A model generated the notes under the pieces. That model did not search any database, was not told where the DNA came from, and saw only the letters and a program-made list of their open reading frames with translations. Positions 38,301-46,664 of a DNA stretch of 64,000 bases are shown here, piece after piece (the stretch's first letter is position 1; the number at the start of each line of letters is the position of its first letter). Source of the stretch: Mesorhizobium zhangyense. GTDB taxonomy: Bacteria > Pseudomonadota > Alphaproteobacteria > Rhizobiales > Rhizobiaceae. The position numbers were made by a program, and so were the translations under genes. The stretch is taken from contig NZ_JAAKZG010000001.1 in the NCBI RefSeq assembly GCF_011045115.1, forward strand, positions 124,001-188,000, in the 5' to 3' direction.

Positions 38301-39273
38301 CGTTCAGGATGTTGTCGCGAATGACTTCGCTGGCTGAGCCGAGCTCGTCGCGCAGCGTCTCATGTGCGCCGGTGATCGATGCGCGCACGCGTTCGGCATG
38401 GGTCACCACGGCTTCGCGCTCGCTGCCGAGCCCGTCGACGAGCGAGCGGATGCGTGCTTCGTTCTCCGAATAGGAACGTTCGATCTGGTTGACTTCGGTG
38501 TGGACCAGCGTTTCGAGTTCGACAGCGCGGGCGAGGGTGCGTTCGATGCCTTCGCCCATGGCCGCCACTTCGCGGCGCACGGCCTGGCCAACGGTCATGA
38601 CGCGGTCCTGAGCCAGGTTCTCCGGCTCCGCGAGGCGGAATGCCACTTCCGTCATGGACTGGGCGGCGAGGCGCATGTCCTGCGCGCGGCGGATCATGAG
38701 CGCGAAAGCCCAGAAAAGGATTATTGGCGTGAAAGTGAGGACGCCGAGCAGGATAAGGTATGGGCGCGCCAGGACCTGATCGATCGATCGGATATCAAGA
38801 ATGCTTGGCGAAAACAGCATGTTGGCGAGAAGGAAGCCGCCACCGATCCAAAGCAGCGAAAGAATTGCCACGACCCAATAGACGCCGTTCGACGAGCGCC
38901 GGTTTATGCCGTGCATAACCGACCTGTAGTCGCGCTGCTGGTCGTCATTGGCCGGCGAAAAGCCGGACGGGCGTCCATTGGGCTGCTCGACCGGGCGAAG
39001 CTCGGCAGCGGGCGCGGCTGACTTTTTAGAATTGGAATTGGAACTCGAAGGCTTCGAAGGCGCGTTCTGTACTGCAGGCTGAGCGGCTTTTTCGGCCCGG
39101 CTCTCGCGTGCAAGCTCGTCAGCGGCTTGCGATATCTGCGCCTCCAGATCTTCCATCGAGGCTGCTATATCCAGCTCATCGGCGCCTGCCGAGAGGTCGA
39201 AGTCGAGGGCTTCCTCGAGCTCTTTTGCGACTTCGCTGTCGAGGTTCTTCGTTGTCGAAGTTTTTTTCGCCAT
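32353..39273 (-). CDS. rgsE: Growth pole ring protein (GPR/RgsE homologue), giant apolipoprotein-like coiled-coil protein
   Basis: A 2306-residue protein. The N-terminus is cytoplasmic and acidic (1-125), then two transmembrane helices (about 131-152, 171-194), then about 1850 residues of helical, apolipoprotein A1/A4/E-like repeats, then a Pro-rich stretch (about 2040-2160) and a compact C-terminal domain (VESLNSLSVDIARAIDHEAS onward). Size and layout match Agrobacterium GPR and Sinorhizobium RgsE, which form the ring at the growing pole and are needed for polar growth. Two repeat arrays are described separately. The antisense strand has long open frames only because of the biased codons. 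This gene is large enough to be its own transcription unit between a terminator and an Hpt gene. Confidence 0.88.
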   Translation of the reverse strand: MAKKTSTTKNLDSEVAKELEEALDFDLSAGADELDIAASMEDLEAQISQAADELARESRAEKAAQPAVQNAPSKPSSSNSNSKKSAAPAAELRPVEQPNGRPSGFSPANDDQQRDYRSVMHGINRRSSNGVYWVVAILSLLWIGGGFLLANMLFSPSILDIRSIDQVLARPYLILLGVLTFTPIILFWAFALMIRRAQDMRLAAQSMTEVAFRLAEPENLAQDRVMTVGQAVRREVAAMGEGIERTLARAVELETLVHTEVNQIERSYSENEARIRSLVDGLGSEREAVVTHAERVRASITGAHETLRDELGSASEVIRDNILNASTKLSMTINNSGDTLIDRINESGASIFESIDQRLDTIGDRITTSGEAFASLLDTRIAKLTQSTDDMTRSLSDLLDDRTSGMVSLLGGAARTLNADFEASLQGIERTLAERGQVLISEFQTRAEALDTGTQKLNAALEARARQINETLVDRAREIANTFSEGKQSLSTVIDEGRARIGSEMADIVMSTSSMLEARAGDFANRLESARNVVSDALDADIQKLGEARQSIDEAVENQSRKFAESGERIAETLRGDLSKFEENRAGIEEAVSLQVLKLAEGRTLISQALDEDLRKINESRATIDASLGDHLERLAEGRASLTRALMEDSQKLTQTRAGIDEMVAGHVGKLSEGRSILSRALEADLGKLAESRSTIDNLVTSQVEKLAEGRDILSRALETDLGKIADSRSGIDNLIDGQLEKLDEGRLRLTRALEDDLNKLAESRSGIDGLVAGQVEKLAEGRDILKRALEADLAKLAESRSNIDNLVTSQVEKLAEGRDILSRALETDLGKIADSRSSIDNLIDGQLKKLDEGRLRLTRALEDDLNKLAESRSGIDGLVAGQVEKLAEGRDILKRALEADLAKLADSRSSIDGLVASQVEKLAEGRDVLSRALEADLDRIADSRSTVDNLIDGQLEKLDEGRLRLTRALEDDLNKLAESRSSIDGLVAGQVEKLAEGRNILKRALQEDLSTIGDMVGAHADKLGEGRANLTRALEDDLNKLAESRSSIDGLVAGQVEKLAEGRDILRRALEADLSNIDRMVSQHAGKMSDHRQQLTLALEDDLNKIAETRSGLDGIVSTHVEKLAHGRDILSRALEADMANIEGLVAAQVEKLVEGRKVLSNALEADVASIEGVIAGQAEKLGEGRSVLTRALEQDIESIENLIASQTERLAEGRSMLARTLEEDLQKLAESRSGIDGLVAGQVEKLAEGRDILRRALEVDLQKLADSRSNIDNIVAGQVEKLAEGRNILSQALEADLQKVTDSRADVDGIIAAHIGKLSEGRDMLSRALDDDLNRLAETRREIDEAVSGHIETIAGKRADIADALSADVEKIEEAFRRQTGVIEERTGTMERALSTGIDNVRIVLEKSAVFVAGALREKVLEVTAALNEEAGKAFTDADRQIADRAEQTSAALIARADDITRAFEEADGRLAARAQETSSSLIARAEETADTLALRAGDIVRTFDDADQKLVARAVETASSLAVRAGDILRNFDDADQRLSMRIGESADALAARAAELGRIFDAADQQFISRISDGATTLGSRAIEIVRNFEEADARLAARVGETAETLAGRAADIGRVFDTADERLAARLSESSSAIGTHATEIANVFAETEQRVADRAKQTAVELDARARSIEETLTNADQRLASGVEAVAARVDEHVANAEIRLASSAENVGQKLNEQISQAEAQLVSRANVIAETFTAVGQHIGQSTNDAARTIGANTRELNTMLAERSAEITKILDETARPLVERFSESGDELQKSLELATQKATDRLRSENAALVNALANRTAETLSAVEGARNNLSEGVTDLIVRLGASSSQLNDLIEKAASNLANVDNRLAGSTQSFAATTEKAAQTFASSARLVDSNTTRLTELSSNTLKEVASIATRFDEHSRLLTSASELLSSAQSNLEHTLERQSSLEDLAVGLVKKSEDLERIMRSFEDLVGKALDKAEDRTLASTDKIRIAISDVVESATKRFADATEDMRRTASSIKSELDDTRAELKKGVLDMPEEAKQSTTAMRRAVTEQINALKELSEIVAKSGRTVDVSDRSAQRPAAAPQARAPEPQRRAPAPTPQAPAAPQPPVPHLPLRGTLEMERTPDPAPRPREGNSRAQPGGWVRDLLSGASREEAHPEAAANASRPAASPRSAAHVVESLNSLSVDIARAIDHEASIELWDRYRRGERDVFTRRLYTLKGQQTFDEIRRKYQADAEFRAAVDRYCDDFEKLLKDVSRNDRDNVMAQTYLSSDTGKVYTMLAHAGGRLR
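34237..34965 (-). repeat. Second repeat array in GPR: eight units, 29 residues
   Basis: Residues 1437-1679 repeat a unit starting F-x-x-A-D-x-x-(L/I) with RA(G/D)(D/E)I near its end. Unit lengths are 29, 40, then six of 29; the 40-residue one equals 29 plus an 11-residue insert. The unit consensus differs from the first array, yet the same 29-residue step recurs. Confidence 0.8.
35209..37479 (-). repeat. First repeat array in GPR: 22 units of 36 or 29 residues
   Basis: Residues 599-1355 are a contiguous run of units starting LAEGR and containing RALE-D-L. Seventeen units are 36 residues and five are 29, the short form lacking the seven residues matching KLAESRS. Units 3-5, 6-8 and 9-11 are near copies of one 108-residue block (DNA 36940-37263, 36616-36939, 36292-36615), indicating recent duplication of 324 bp. 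Confidence 0.9.
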
Positions 39274-39490
39274 TTCGCCGTTACCCTGTACTACTGCCGC
39301 GAGGTCGCCAAATTTCGGCTCTTATATGCCCGCGTGCGAGGCTTATTATGGACCGCCCGTATCGTAGTGGCACAGCCGGGTAAAGGAAACTTGAATCCGG
39401 CCAGATACGTAAAACTTTAAACATAAGGTTAACGAAGCCAAGATTTGGGCGGCTTTGCGACCGATTTCCGGGCTCTCGCACATTAACCCG

Positions 39491-39499
39491 TTATCCACA
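39491..39499 (+). promoter_or_regulatory. Perfect DnaA box between the GPR and Hpt genes
   Basis: TTATCCACA matches the strongest DnaA box consensus exactly. It lies in the 277-base divergent gap, 52 bases before the Hpt start, next to a TTAACC element. A single box may be chance; cell-cycle control of either gene is inference. Confidence 0.45.
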
Positions 39500-39550
39500 T
39501 GATTACGCTAGCCTGGTTGATCTAGCCGGGTGCATGACAAGAAGGTTGAA

Positions 39551-39925
39551 ATGGCACTGCATACATCCAACGCCGTCGCATTTTCGATGCCGGGCGGCGA
39601 AAGCTGCGGCTCAGCACGGTCTCGCCCGGTCGATCTGGTTCATCTGGCCCGTCAAACGATGGGTGATCGCGCGCTCGAGCAGGAAGTGCTGGCATTGTTC
39701 GTGCAGCAAGCTCTGCAGGTTCGCGACCAGATCTCCACTGCCAGCACAAATGAGCGTCTTCGTTTGGCCCACGGCTTGAAGGGTTCCGCGCGCGGCGTCG
39801 GCGCATTCGCCATTGCCGACTGCGCGACCGCAATCGAAAAGCAGCCCGAAGATCGCAATGTTTTGAAGCGGTTGTCGGGGCTCATTGACGAAGTCCGCGA
39901 ATTCGTCGCTGCTATCAATCGATAG
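39551..39925 (+). CDS. Histidine phosphotransfer (Hpt) domain protein
   Basis: A 124-residue single Hpt domain. The phosphoacceptor motif is AHGLKGSARGVGA with His74, on a four-helix scaffold, so it should shuttle phosphoryl groups between a hybrid kinase and a response regulator. It is smaller than and unlike ChpT, so it is not the CckA partner by sequence. ATG 39551 has AAGAAGG upstream; an in-frame ATG at 39530 would add seven residues. Its position beside GPR is suggestive only. Confidence 0.8.
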   Translation: MALHTSNAVAFSMPGGESCGSARSRPVDLVHLARQTMGDRALEQEVLALFVQQALQVRDQISTASTNERLRLAHGLKGSARGVGAFAIADCATAIEKQPEDRNVLKRLSGLIDEVREFVAAINR

Positions 39926-40035
39926 GTATTTTCTCCACTTGTTCTCGAATACGCCACGGGAGGCCGCTTTTGCGACGCAGTTGACTTGCGCGCCGGAGTG
40001 ATTATCTCGGCTTGGTATTCATTTCAGGGGCTGTA

Positions 40036-40356
40036 ATGACCAAGCTTTCCTTTGTCGCCTTCGATGGCACGCGCTTCGAGGTCGAAGCCGAAAACGGCTC
40101 GACCGTCATGGAGAACGCCATCCGCAATGCCGTGCCGGGCATCGAGGCGGAATGCGGCGGGGCCTGCGCCTGCGCCACCTGCCACGTTTATGTCGACGAG
40201 ACCTGGACCGATATCGTCGGCGAGCCGGAGGCGATGGAAGAAGACATGCTCGACTTCGCCTATGACGTTCGGCCGAATTCGCGCCTGTCCTGCCAGATCA
40301 AGGTGCGTGATGAACTGGACGGGCTCGTGGTGCAGGTTCCGGAGCGCCAGGGATAA
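40036..40356 (+). CDS. 2Fe-2S ferredoxin, adrenodoxin type
   Basis: A 106-residue ferredoxin with the cluster ligands Cys40, Cys46, Cys49 and Cys86 in the C-x5-C-x2-C...C pattern (plus an extra Cys44). This is the Fdx/adrenodoxin class serving iron-sulfur assembly or P450-like partners, distinct from plant-type ferredoxins. The ferredoxin reductase gene follows 81 bases downstream in the same direction, suggesting a redox pair. Confidence 0.9.
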   Translation: MTKLSFVAFDGTRFEVEAENGSTVMENAIRNAVPGIEAECGGACACATCHVYVDETWTDIVGEPEAMEEDMLDFAYDVRPNSRLSCQIKVRDELDGLVVQVPERQG

Positions 40357-41463
<1,107 letters not shown>

Positions 41464-41470
41464 GCTGCAT

Positions 41471-42103
41471 TCAACCGGCGCGGCGCGCCGCTTCCATGCG
41501 CTCGAGGCGATATCCCAGAAGGCGCATGATGCGCCTTTCGAAATTCACGCTTTCAACCCGGTCGAATTGTTCCTGCGCCTTGTCGTGCTTTTCGAGAATT
41601 CTGGCACGGATCTCCTTAGCTTTCGCCAGAACCGTTTTGCAGTCCTTCTGCCGGTCAATCGCCTTCATGGCCCGTTCCATCTCGCGGGCATAATTCTTGG
41701 CAATGACGACATGGCCTTCCTCATGCCGCTTGATATCCGAAGCCAGAGTATCCCAAATCAGTCTGACATCCTGCTCGGCCTTGCGAGGGCGGCTCCATCT
41801 GGGAAGGATGATTTTTACCTTCAAGGTCACCTTCGCCTCGGCAAGTTGGCAAAAGCTTGAAGCGAATGCCGTTGTTCCCTGGGCGTAGCCGAGGCGGGTG
41901 GTGAATTCCATCTGCGTGGCGCCGGGGTGCCGCTTGTTGGAGGTTTTCACCTGTGGTCCGTGCTTGGCCAACTCGTTCTCGATCTGATCCAGCGTGTTGC
42001 CGCCGACCGAGAAATAGCTGTAGGTCTTCGAAAGGCTGACAGCGCCGGCGGGAATGGCCGAGCAGGTGATCAAGCCGAGGGCCAGCAGGATACGTTTGTT
42101 CAT
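41471..42103 (-). CDS. DUF922 exported metalloprotease-like protein
   Basis: A 210-residue protein with a signal peptide (about 1-20) and the zinc-protease motif HEEGH at 127-131 (RHEEGHVV). DUF922 proteins are predicted secreted or periplasmic Zn-dependent peptidases without a defined substrate. ATG 42103 is the first Met; it faces folP across a short divergent region. The N-terminal hydrophobic stretch could instead act as an anchor. Confidence 0.78.
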   Translation of the reverse strand: MNKRILLALGLITCSAIPAGAVSLSKTYSYFSVGGNTLDQIENELAKHGPQVKTSNKRHPGATQMEFTTRLGYAQGTTAFASSFCQLAEAKVTLKVKIILPRWSRPRKAEQDVRLIWDTLASDIKRHEEGHVVIAKNYAREMERAMKAIDRQKDCKTVLAKAKEIRARILEKHDKAQEQFDRVESVNFERRIMRLLGYRLERMEAARRAG

Positions 42104-42229
42104 ATTGCCTCTTGCTGTACCTTGCTTTACGCGCACTTTGGTGTGCAACCGAAATCGCCGCCAAACCAGTCTTGCTGCAACAAGTGTTGATTTTTTGTGC
42201 CTTCGCCTGATGAAAAAGAGCAATCGACC

Positions 42230-43075
42230 GTGACGATACGATGGCAACTGGCCCACGGCCGGCACCTCGACATCGGTGACAAGGCGCTGGTGATGGGGAT
42301 TTTGAACGTCACGCCGGACAGTTTTTCCGATGGCGGCCTCTTCAATGTGCCTGACAGGGCCATCGAGCAGGCGCAACGCATGGTGAGCGAAGGCGCATCG
42401 ATCATCGATGTCGGCGGGGAATCGACCCGTCCCGGCGCAACGCCGGTGTCGCCGGCAGAGGAGCAGGCAAGGGTATTGCCGGTCATCGAGGCGCTTGCGA
42501 AGGCCGGCGATACGCTGATTTCGGTCGATACCTACCGCGAGGAGACGGCGAGGCTTGCGGTAGCTGCCGGCGCGCATATCGTCAACGATGTATGGGGCCT
42601 TCAGCGCGAGCCGGGCATCGGCAAGCTTGCAGCCGAGACGGGGGCGGGGCTCGTCATCATGCATACCGGCCGGGAGCGCGAGAAGAACCCCGACGTCATC
42701 GCCGATCAGTTCGAGTTTCTTGAACGATCCCTCGAGATCGCGCATGAGGCAGGCGTGCGTGACGACCAGATATTGCTCGATCCAGGATTCGGATTCGCGA
42801 AGGATTCGGAAGAAAACCTGCAGCTGATGGCACGGTTCTCCGAGCTTCACGCCCTCGGCTTTCCGTGGCTGGTCGGCACATCGCGCAAGCGGTTCGTCGG
42901 CTATGTCTCGGGCAAGGACTCCGAGGCCCGCGATGCCGCCACAGCTGCCACAAGCGTCGTTCTTCGCCTGAAAGGGGCGGCGCTATTTCGGGTGCACAAT
43001 GTCGCGATCAACGCCGACGCGCTTGCCGTCGCGGATGCTATCTTCGCGCGTGAAACTGCCAAATCCTTATCTTAA
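42230..43075 (+). CDS. folP: Dihydropteroate synthase
   Basis: This enzyme joins p-aminobenzoate to hydroxymethyl-dihydropterin diphosphate; it is the sulfonamide target. The 281-residue TIM barrel has the pterin-site motifs GILNVTPDSFSDGG near 21 and DVGGESTRPGA, and GTSRKRF. GTG 42230 gives the standard N-terminus (VTIRWQLAHGRHL); a GTG at 42197 would add 11 residues without similarity. Its product feeds folate synthesis, and folK follows after 20 bases, but folB is absent between them. Confidence 0.93.
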   Translation: MTIRWQLAHGRHLDIGDKALVMGILNVTPDSFSDGGLFNVPDRAIEQAQRMVSEGASIIDVGGESTRPGATPVSPAEEQARVLPVIEALAKAGDTLISVDTYREETARLAVAAGAHIVNDVWGLQREPGIGKLAAETGAGLVIMHTGREREKNPDVIADQFEFLERSLEIAHEAGVRDDQILLDPGFGFAKDSEENLQLMARFSELHALGFPWLVGTSRKRFVGYVSGKDSEARDAATAATSVVLRLKGAALFRVHNVAINADALAVADAIFARETAKSLS

Positions 43076-43095
43076 GAATTCCGGTCAAGCCGAGG

Positions 43096-43617
43096 TTGCG
43101 ATTGTCGATTTCCAAAAAAGAGCGCGTCTATCTCAGCCTGGGTGGAAATCTCGGCGAACCGGCGAAAGCCATGGCCGCCGCCTTGCGCATGCTGGATGAT
43201 GACCCGCAGACCGAGGTCGTTGCCGTCTCATCGCTGTACCGCACGGCGCCGTGGGGCAAACACGACCAGCCGGATTTTCTCAACGCAACCGCTGAGATCG
43301 CAACGACGCTGCCGCCGCGCGAATTGCTTGAGCTTTGTCTGGAATCGGAGCGGAAACTCAAGCGCGTCCGCGAGGAGCGCTGGGGACCGCGCCTCGTCGA
43401 CATCGACATTCTGGTGTTCGGAGACCGCACGATCCACGAAGCCGGGCTGGAGGTTCCGCATCCACGCATGCTGGAGCGTGCTTTCGTGCTGGTGCCGTTG
43501 TCGGAGATCGCGCCGGATTTTTCCGTCGGTGGCCTAAGCCTGGCCAAGCGCCTGAAACAGATTGACCGTGCTGGTATCGAGCGCCTCCCGACCGGCCGGG
43601 ATTGGTGGCGCAGCTGA
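43096..43617 (+). CDS. folK: 2-amino-4-hydroxy-6-hydroxymethyldihydropteridine diphosphokinase
   Basis: A 173-residue HPPK with YLSLGGNLG at the start, RTAPWG, and the catalytic/ATP segment RWGPRLVDIDIL containing the conserved paired Asp. It produces the diphosphorylated pterin used by FolP. The start is uncertain: TTG 43096 and TTG 43102 both fit, and no ATG lies in the right place. The cotranscription with folP is likely. Confidence 0.9.
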   Translation: MRLSISKKERVYLSLGGNLGEPAKAMAAALRMLDDDPQTEVVAVSSLYRTAPWGKHDQPDFLNATAEIATTLPPRELLELCLESERKLKRVREERWGPRLVDIDILVFGDRTIHEAGLEVPHPRMLERAFVLVPLSEIAPDFSVGGLSLAKRLKQIDRAGIERLPTGRDWWRS

Positions 43618-43630
43618 GGCGACGCCTGCT

Positions 43631-44182
43631 TCAGCCCGCAAATCCGCCGCTGTCGAGAAAAGCCTGTTCCTCCGGCGTCGTTTCGCGACCAAGAGCCCGG
43701 TTGCGATGCGGGAAGCGCCCGAAACGCTGAACGATATCACGGTGTTCGATCGCGTATTTCATGAAGGACTCCGGCAGAAATCGCGCCAGCTCCACCGATC
43801 GATATTGATCGTCCAGATGCTCCGAGTGTTCGAAGGGCAGATAGAGGAAGACGCGCAATTCAGGGTCGATGGTCTCGTCGTGGCCAAGCTCCACGGCCCT
43901 GCGTGCGAAATGACGTGCGAGGGGATCGGTCGCGAACATATGTGCCGTGCCGCGAAAACAGTTGCGCGGGAACTGGTCGAGCAGGATCAGCAGTGCGAGG
44001 CAACCCTCTGGATGATCAGCCCAATGGTCCAGTTCGCGCCTGGCGGCGGCGAAATGCAGGTCGCGGAAGCGGTCGTGAAAGGAACTGTCGAATGTGGCGT
44101 CCTTGGTGAACCACTGATCGGGGCCGGCCTTACGCCAGAATTCGAGGATTTCGAGCGCATTCGGGTCCAATTCCGCCGTCAA
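43631..44182 (-). CDS. DUF924 family protein
   Basis: A 183-residue, mostly helical protein carrying the DUF924 pattern (EILEFWRKAGP..WF, LILLDQFPRNCFRGT, LPFEHSEHLDDQ). No function is established for the family. Its ATG at 44182 overlaps the stop of the upstream antiporter gene by four bases (ATGA), so the pair is translationally coupled. Confidence 0.86.
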   Translation of the reverse strand: MTAELDPNALEILEFWRKAGPDQWFTKDATFDSSFHDRFRDLHFAAARRELDHWADHPEGCLALLILLDQFPRNCFRGTAHMFATDPLARHFARRAVELGHDETIDPELRVFLYLPFEHSEHLDDQYRSVELARFLPESFMKYAIEHRDIVQRFGRFPHRNRALGRETTPEEQAFLDSGGFAG

Positions 44183-46029
44183 TTCTGATTTCCTTCCACT
44201 GTTACCGATTGTCCGAGAACGGTTGCCGTTCCCTCGTCCATTGCCCGTCCGGGGCGCCTTGGCGGCGTCAGCGGTGCCGGCACCGGCATATTGCCCTTCA
44301 TGAAGCCGCGGCCGGCCTGCAGGCCGCCGGCAAGCTGCGCATCGAGGCGGGCCGCATCGCGCTGACGCACGTCCTGGATGACTTCTGCTGCGTCTTCCTC
44401 GTCGACGCCCAGCTTTTCGAGCGTCGACTGGCCGAAGGCGAGGGCTGATTCGAAGGTTTCGCGAAGCTGATAGTCGACGCCCGCCTGTATCAGGTCCATT
44501 GCTATGCCGCGATCGTAGGCGCGCGCCAGAACCGGCACGAGAGGGAACTCGGCGCGCATGTGCTCGGCGATGCGGACGGCGACATCGCCCTTGTCAACGC
44601 AGATCAGCACAGCGCGTGAGCGCCCGGCTCCGGCCGTGTGGAGAATGTCCAGCCGGGTGCCGTCGCCATAATAGACCTTGAAGCCGAATGTAGCGGCGGC
44701 CTGGATCATCTCGACATCGTTGTCGATGATGGAGACGTCGATGCCGCGCAGAAGCAATGGCTGACTGGCAATCTGGCCAAAGCGCCCGAAGCCGATGACG
44801 AGCACGCTGCCTTGCAGATCTTCAGCCAATTCGACGCCATCCAGCGTCTGTTCCACGGCTGGTGTGAAATAGCGCAAGGCTACAATCGCTAGTGGCGTGA
44901 GCACCATCGAAATGATGATTATGGCAGTCAGAATGGCGTTTGCCTGCCCGTCGATGATGCCGACCGCCATGGCCGACGAATACAGCACGAAGGCGAATTC
45001 GCCGCCTTGCGCCATGATTACCGCGCGTTCCAGCGCAACGCGATGACTGGACTTGAGGAAGCGCGCGACGAGATAGATGCCGAACGCCTTGATGAGCATG
45101 TAGGCGATGACGTAGAAGGCGACCATCTGCCAGTTGGCGGCGACGATCCGCAGATCCAGCGACATGCCGACGGCGAGGAAGAACAGGCCGAGCAGGACGC
45201 CGCGAAACGGCTCGATATCCGCTTCGAGCTGGTGGCGGAATGTGGATTCGGACAGCAGCACGCCGGCCAGGAAGGCGCCCATCGCCATCGACAGGCCACC
45301 GAGCTGCATGGCCAGTGCGGAACCGAGCACGACGAGCAAGGCAGCTGCCGTCATCACCTCTCTGGCCTGCGAATCGGCGAGAATGCGAAAGAGCGGGTTA
45401 AGGAGATAGCGGCCGGCGATGACGAGGCCGAGGATCGAGCCGAGGCCTATGCCGACATCGATAAGCCGGGTCGCCCATGTCGTTTCCGCATGCCCCGCCG
45501 CTACGGGAGCGAGAAACGCCACCGCAGCCAGAAGCGGGACGATGGCAAGGTCCTCCAGAAGCAGGATGGAAACCATGCGCTGCCCGTTGGGTGAAGACAT
45601 CTCGCCGCGCTCTTCCAGTATCTGCATGACGATCGCGGTCGAAGTCAGCACGAAACCGGCGCCAGCGACGAAGGATTGCGACACCGGAAATCCAGTCAGG
45701 AAGCCAACGCCGGTGAGAAGCAGGGCGCAGACGCCGACCTGCATCACGCCGAGGCCAAATATCTGTTTTCGCAAGCCCCAAAGCCGCGACGGCTGCATTT
45801 CAAGCCCGATGATGAACAGGAACATCACCACGCCAAGTTCGGCGACATGCAGGATGGCAGCCGAGTCGGAAAAAATCTTGAGCCCGAAGGGGCCGATCGC
45901 AAGGCCGGCGGCGAGGTAGCCAAGGATCGAGCCCAGGCCCAGGCGCTTGAAGATCGGAACGGCTATGACGCCGGCACCGAGCAATGCCACCACCTGAATG
46001 AGATCGCTGTTCGAAGCTTCCGCCGCCAT
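44179..46029 (-). CDS. Kef-type monovalent cation:proton antiporter (CPA2) with RCK/TrkA-N domain
   Basis: A 616-residue membrane protein with about 12 helices (11-390) of the Na+/H+ exchanger CPA2 fold (LEADIEPFRGVLLGLFF region) and a C-terminal NAD-binding TrkA-N domain (VIGFGRFGQIASQ near 410). KefB/KefC-type K+ efflux controlled by glutathione adducts is the usual role; the specific KefC sequence features cannot be confirmed. The stop overlaps the start of the DUF924 gene by four bases. Confidence 0.87.
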   Translation of the reverse strand: MAAEASNSDLIQVVALLGAGVIAVPIFKRLGLGSILGYLAAGLAIGPFGLKIFSDSAAILHVAELGVVMFLFIIGLEMQPSRLWGLRKQIFGLGVMQVGVCALLLTGVGFLTGFPVSQSFVAGAGFVLTSTAIVMQILEERGEMSSPNGQRMVSILLLEDLAIVPLLAAVAFLAPVAAGHAETTWATRLIDVGIGLGSILGLVIAGRYLLNPLFRILADSQAREVMTAAALLVVLGSALAMQLGGLSMAMGAFLAGVLLSESTFRHQLEADIEPFRGVLLGLFFLAVGMSLDLRIVAANWQMVAFYVIAYMLIKAFGIYLVARFLKSSHRVALERAVIMAQGGEFAFVLYSSAMAVGIIDGQANAILTAIIIISMVLTPLAIVALRYFTPAVEQTLDGVELAEDLQGSVLVIGFGRFGQIASQPLLLRGIDVSIIDNDVEMIQAAATFGFKVYYGDGTRLDILHTAGAGRSRAVLICVDKGDVAVRIAEHMRAEFPLVPVLARAYDRGIAMDLIQAGVDYQLRETFESALAFGQSTLEKLGVDEEDAAEVIQDVRQRDAARLDAQLAGGLQAGRGFMKGNMPVPAPLTPPRRPGRAMDEGTATVLGQSVTVEGNQN

Positions 46030-46338
46030 GAACTGTCCTGATTGTTCGCGCCGGACGTTTGCACGGCGAAAGGGAGATAGGTTGTCAGGATAGAAGCTTA
46101 CGCCGCGCGCGAAAAGCCCGGAAAGGGAGGGGAACCCGACGATGTATGCCCATCATTCTCCGCAAGACAGGCAAATCCACCCAAAAACGCCTGGCTCATC
46201 GAATTTTCCTTCCAGGTTTTCGCGTTGCAGTTGCAAACCGTCACAAACGGGCGCTAAAGCACGATTGGCTTCTGGCCAAGCGGGGGGCTTGAGACATGCG
46301 GCTGTCATTTTTGCCGTTATTTCAAGGAGAGGACTACA
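46030..46338 (+). other. 309-base gap with nothing recognised
   Basis: Between the antiporter start and the small secreted protein I see no gene. A small TTGCA/TGCAA palindrome around 46225-46237 is the only structure noted. It presumably holds the promoters of both divergent genes. Confidence 0.3.
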
Positions 46339-46605
46339 ATGAAGAAATTTTTGCTCGTCGCGGTCGGCTTTGCCGCGCTCGCCGGCTCGGCCTGTTCCAA
46401 GGCACCGGAATGCACGTCTGAAGTGCTGACCCAAAAGGCACAGGAACTGACGACGGCACTGCAGGCCGCTATTACGAAGGATCCTGCAAAGGCAGCCGAA
46501 CTGACCACGAAGGTGCAGGAGATCGGCACGAAATATCAGGGTTCAACGACTTCAGCCGATGCCTGCAAGGCCTATGACGAGCTGATCACGGCGATCAAGG
46601 GCTGA
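46339..46605 (+). CDS. Small exported helical protein, possible lipoprotein
   Basis: An 88-residue protein with an N-terminal signal (MKKFLLVAVGFAALAGSAC) and a predicted amphipathic helical mature part. The lipobox is poor (GSAC, without the usual Leu at -3), so lipidation at Cys19 is possible but unsure. Two further Cys (25, 76) could form a disulfide. AAGGAGAGG precedes ATG 46339, which is strong support for translation. I do not recognise the family; a periplasmic or surface role is inferred from the signal peptide alone. Confidence 0.65.
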   Translation: MKKFLLVAVGFAALAGSACSKAPECTSEVLTQKAQELTTALQAAITKDPAKAAELTTKVQEIGTKYQGSTTSADACKAYDELITAIKG

Positions 46606-46624
46606 TATTTTTTGATTTTTTCAG

Positions 46625-46655
46625 AAAGCGGTCGTCGCGAGACGGCCGCTTTTTT
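46625..46655 (+). terminator. Intrinsic terminator after the small exported protein
   Basis: AAAGCGGUCGUC pairs with GACGGCCGCUUU (one G-U) around a GCGA tetraloop, followed by TTTTT. It lies between the convergent pair and ends the small protein gene. Confidence 0.85.
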
Positions 46656-46664
46656 CGTTGTCGG

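Noticed and set aside
33415-38337. Very long open frames on the plus strand across the GPR gene (for example 906 and 707 codons)
   Set aside because: They run antisense to a 2306-residue repeat protein and mirror its repeats; GC-biased codons and few stops make such shadows. They lack domains, sensible starts and codon bias.
39411-39443. CtrA site of the TTAA-N7-TTAA type upstream of GPR
   Set aside because: The two TTAA elements are 8 bases apart, not 7, so the site does not fit the consensus.
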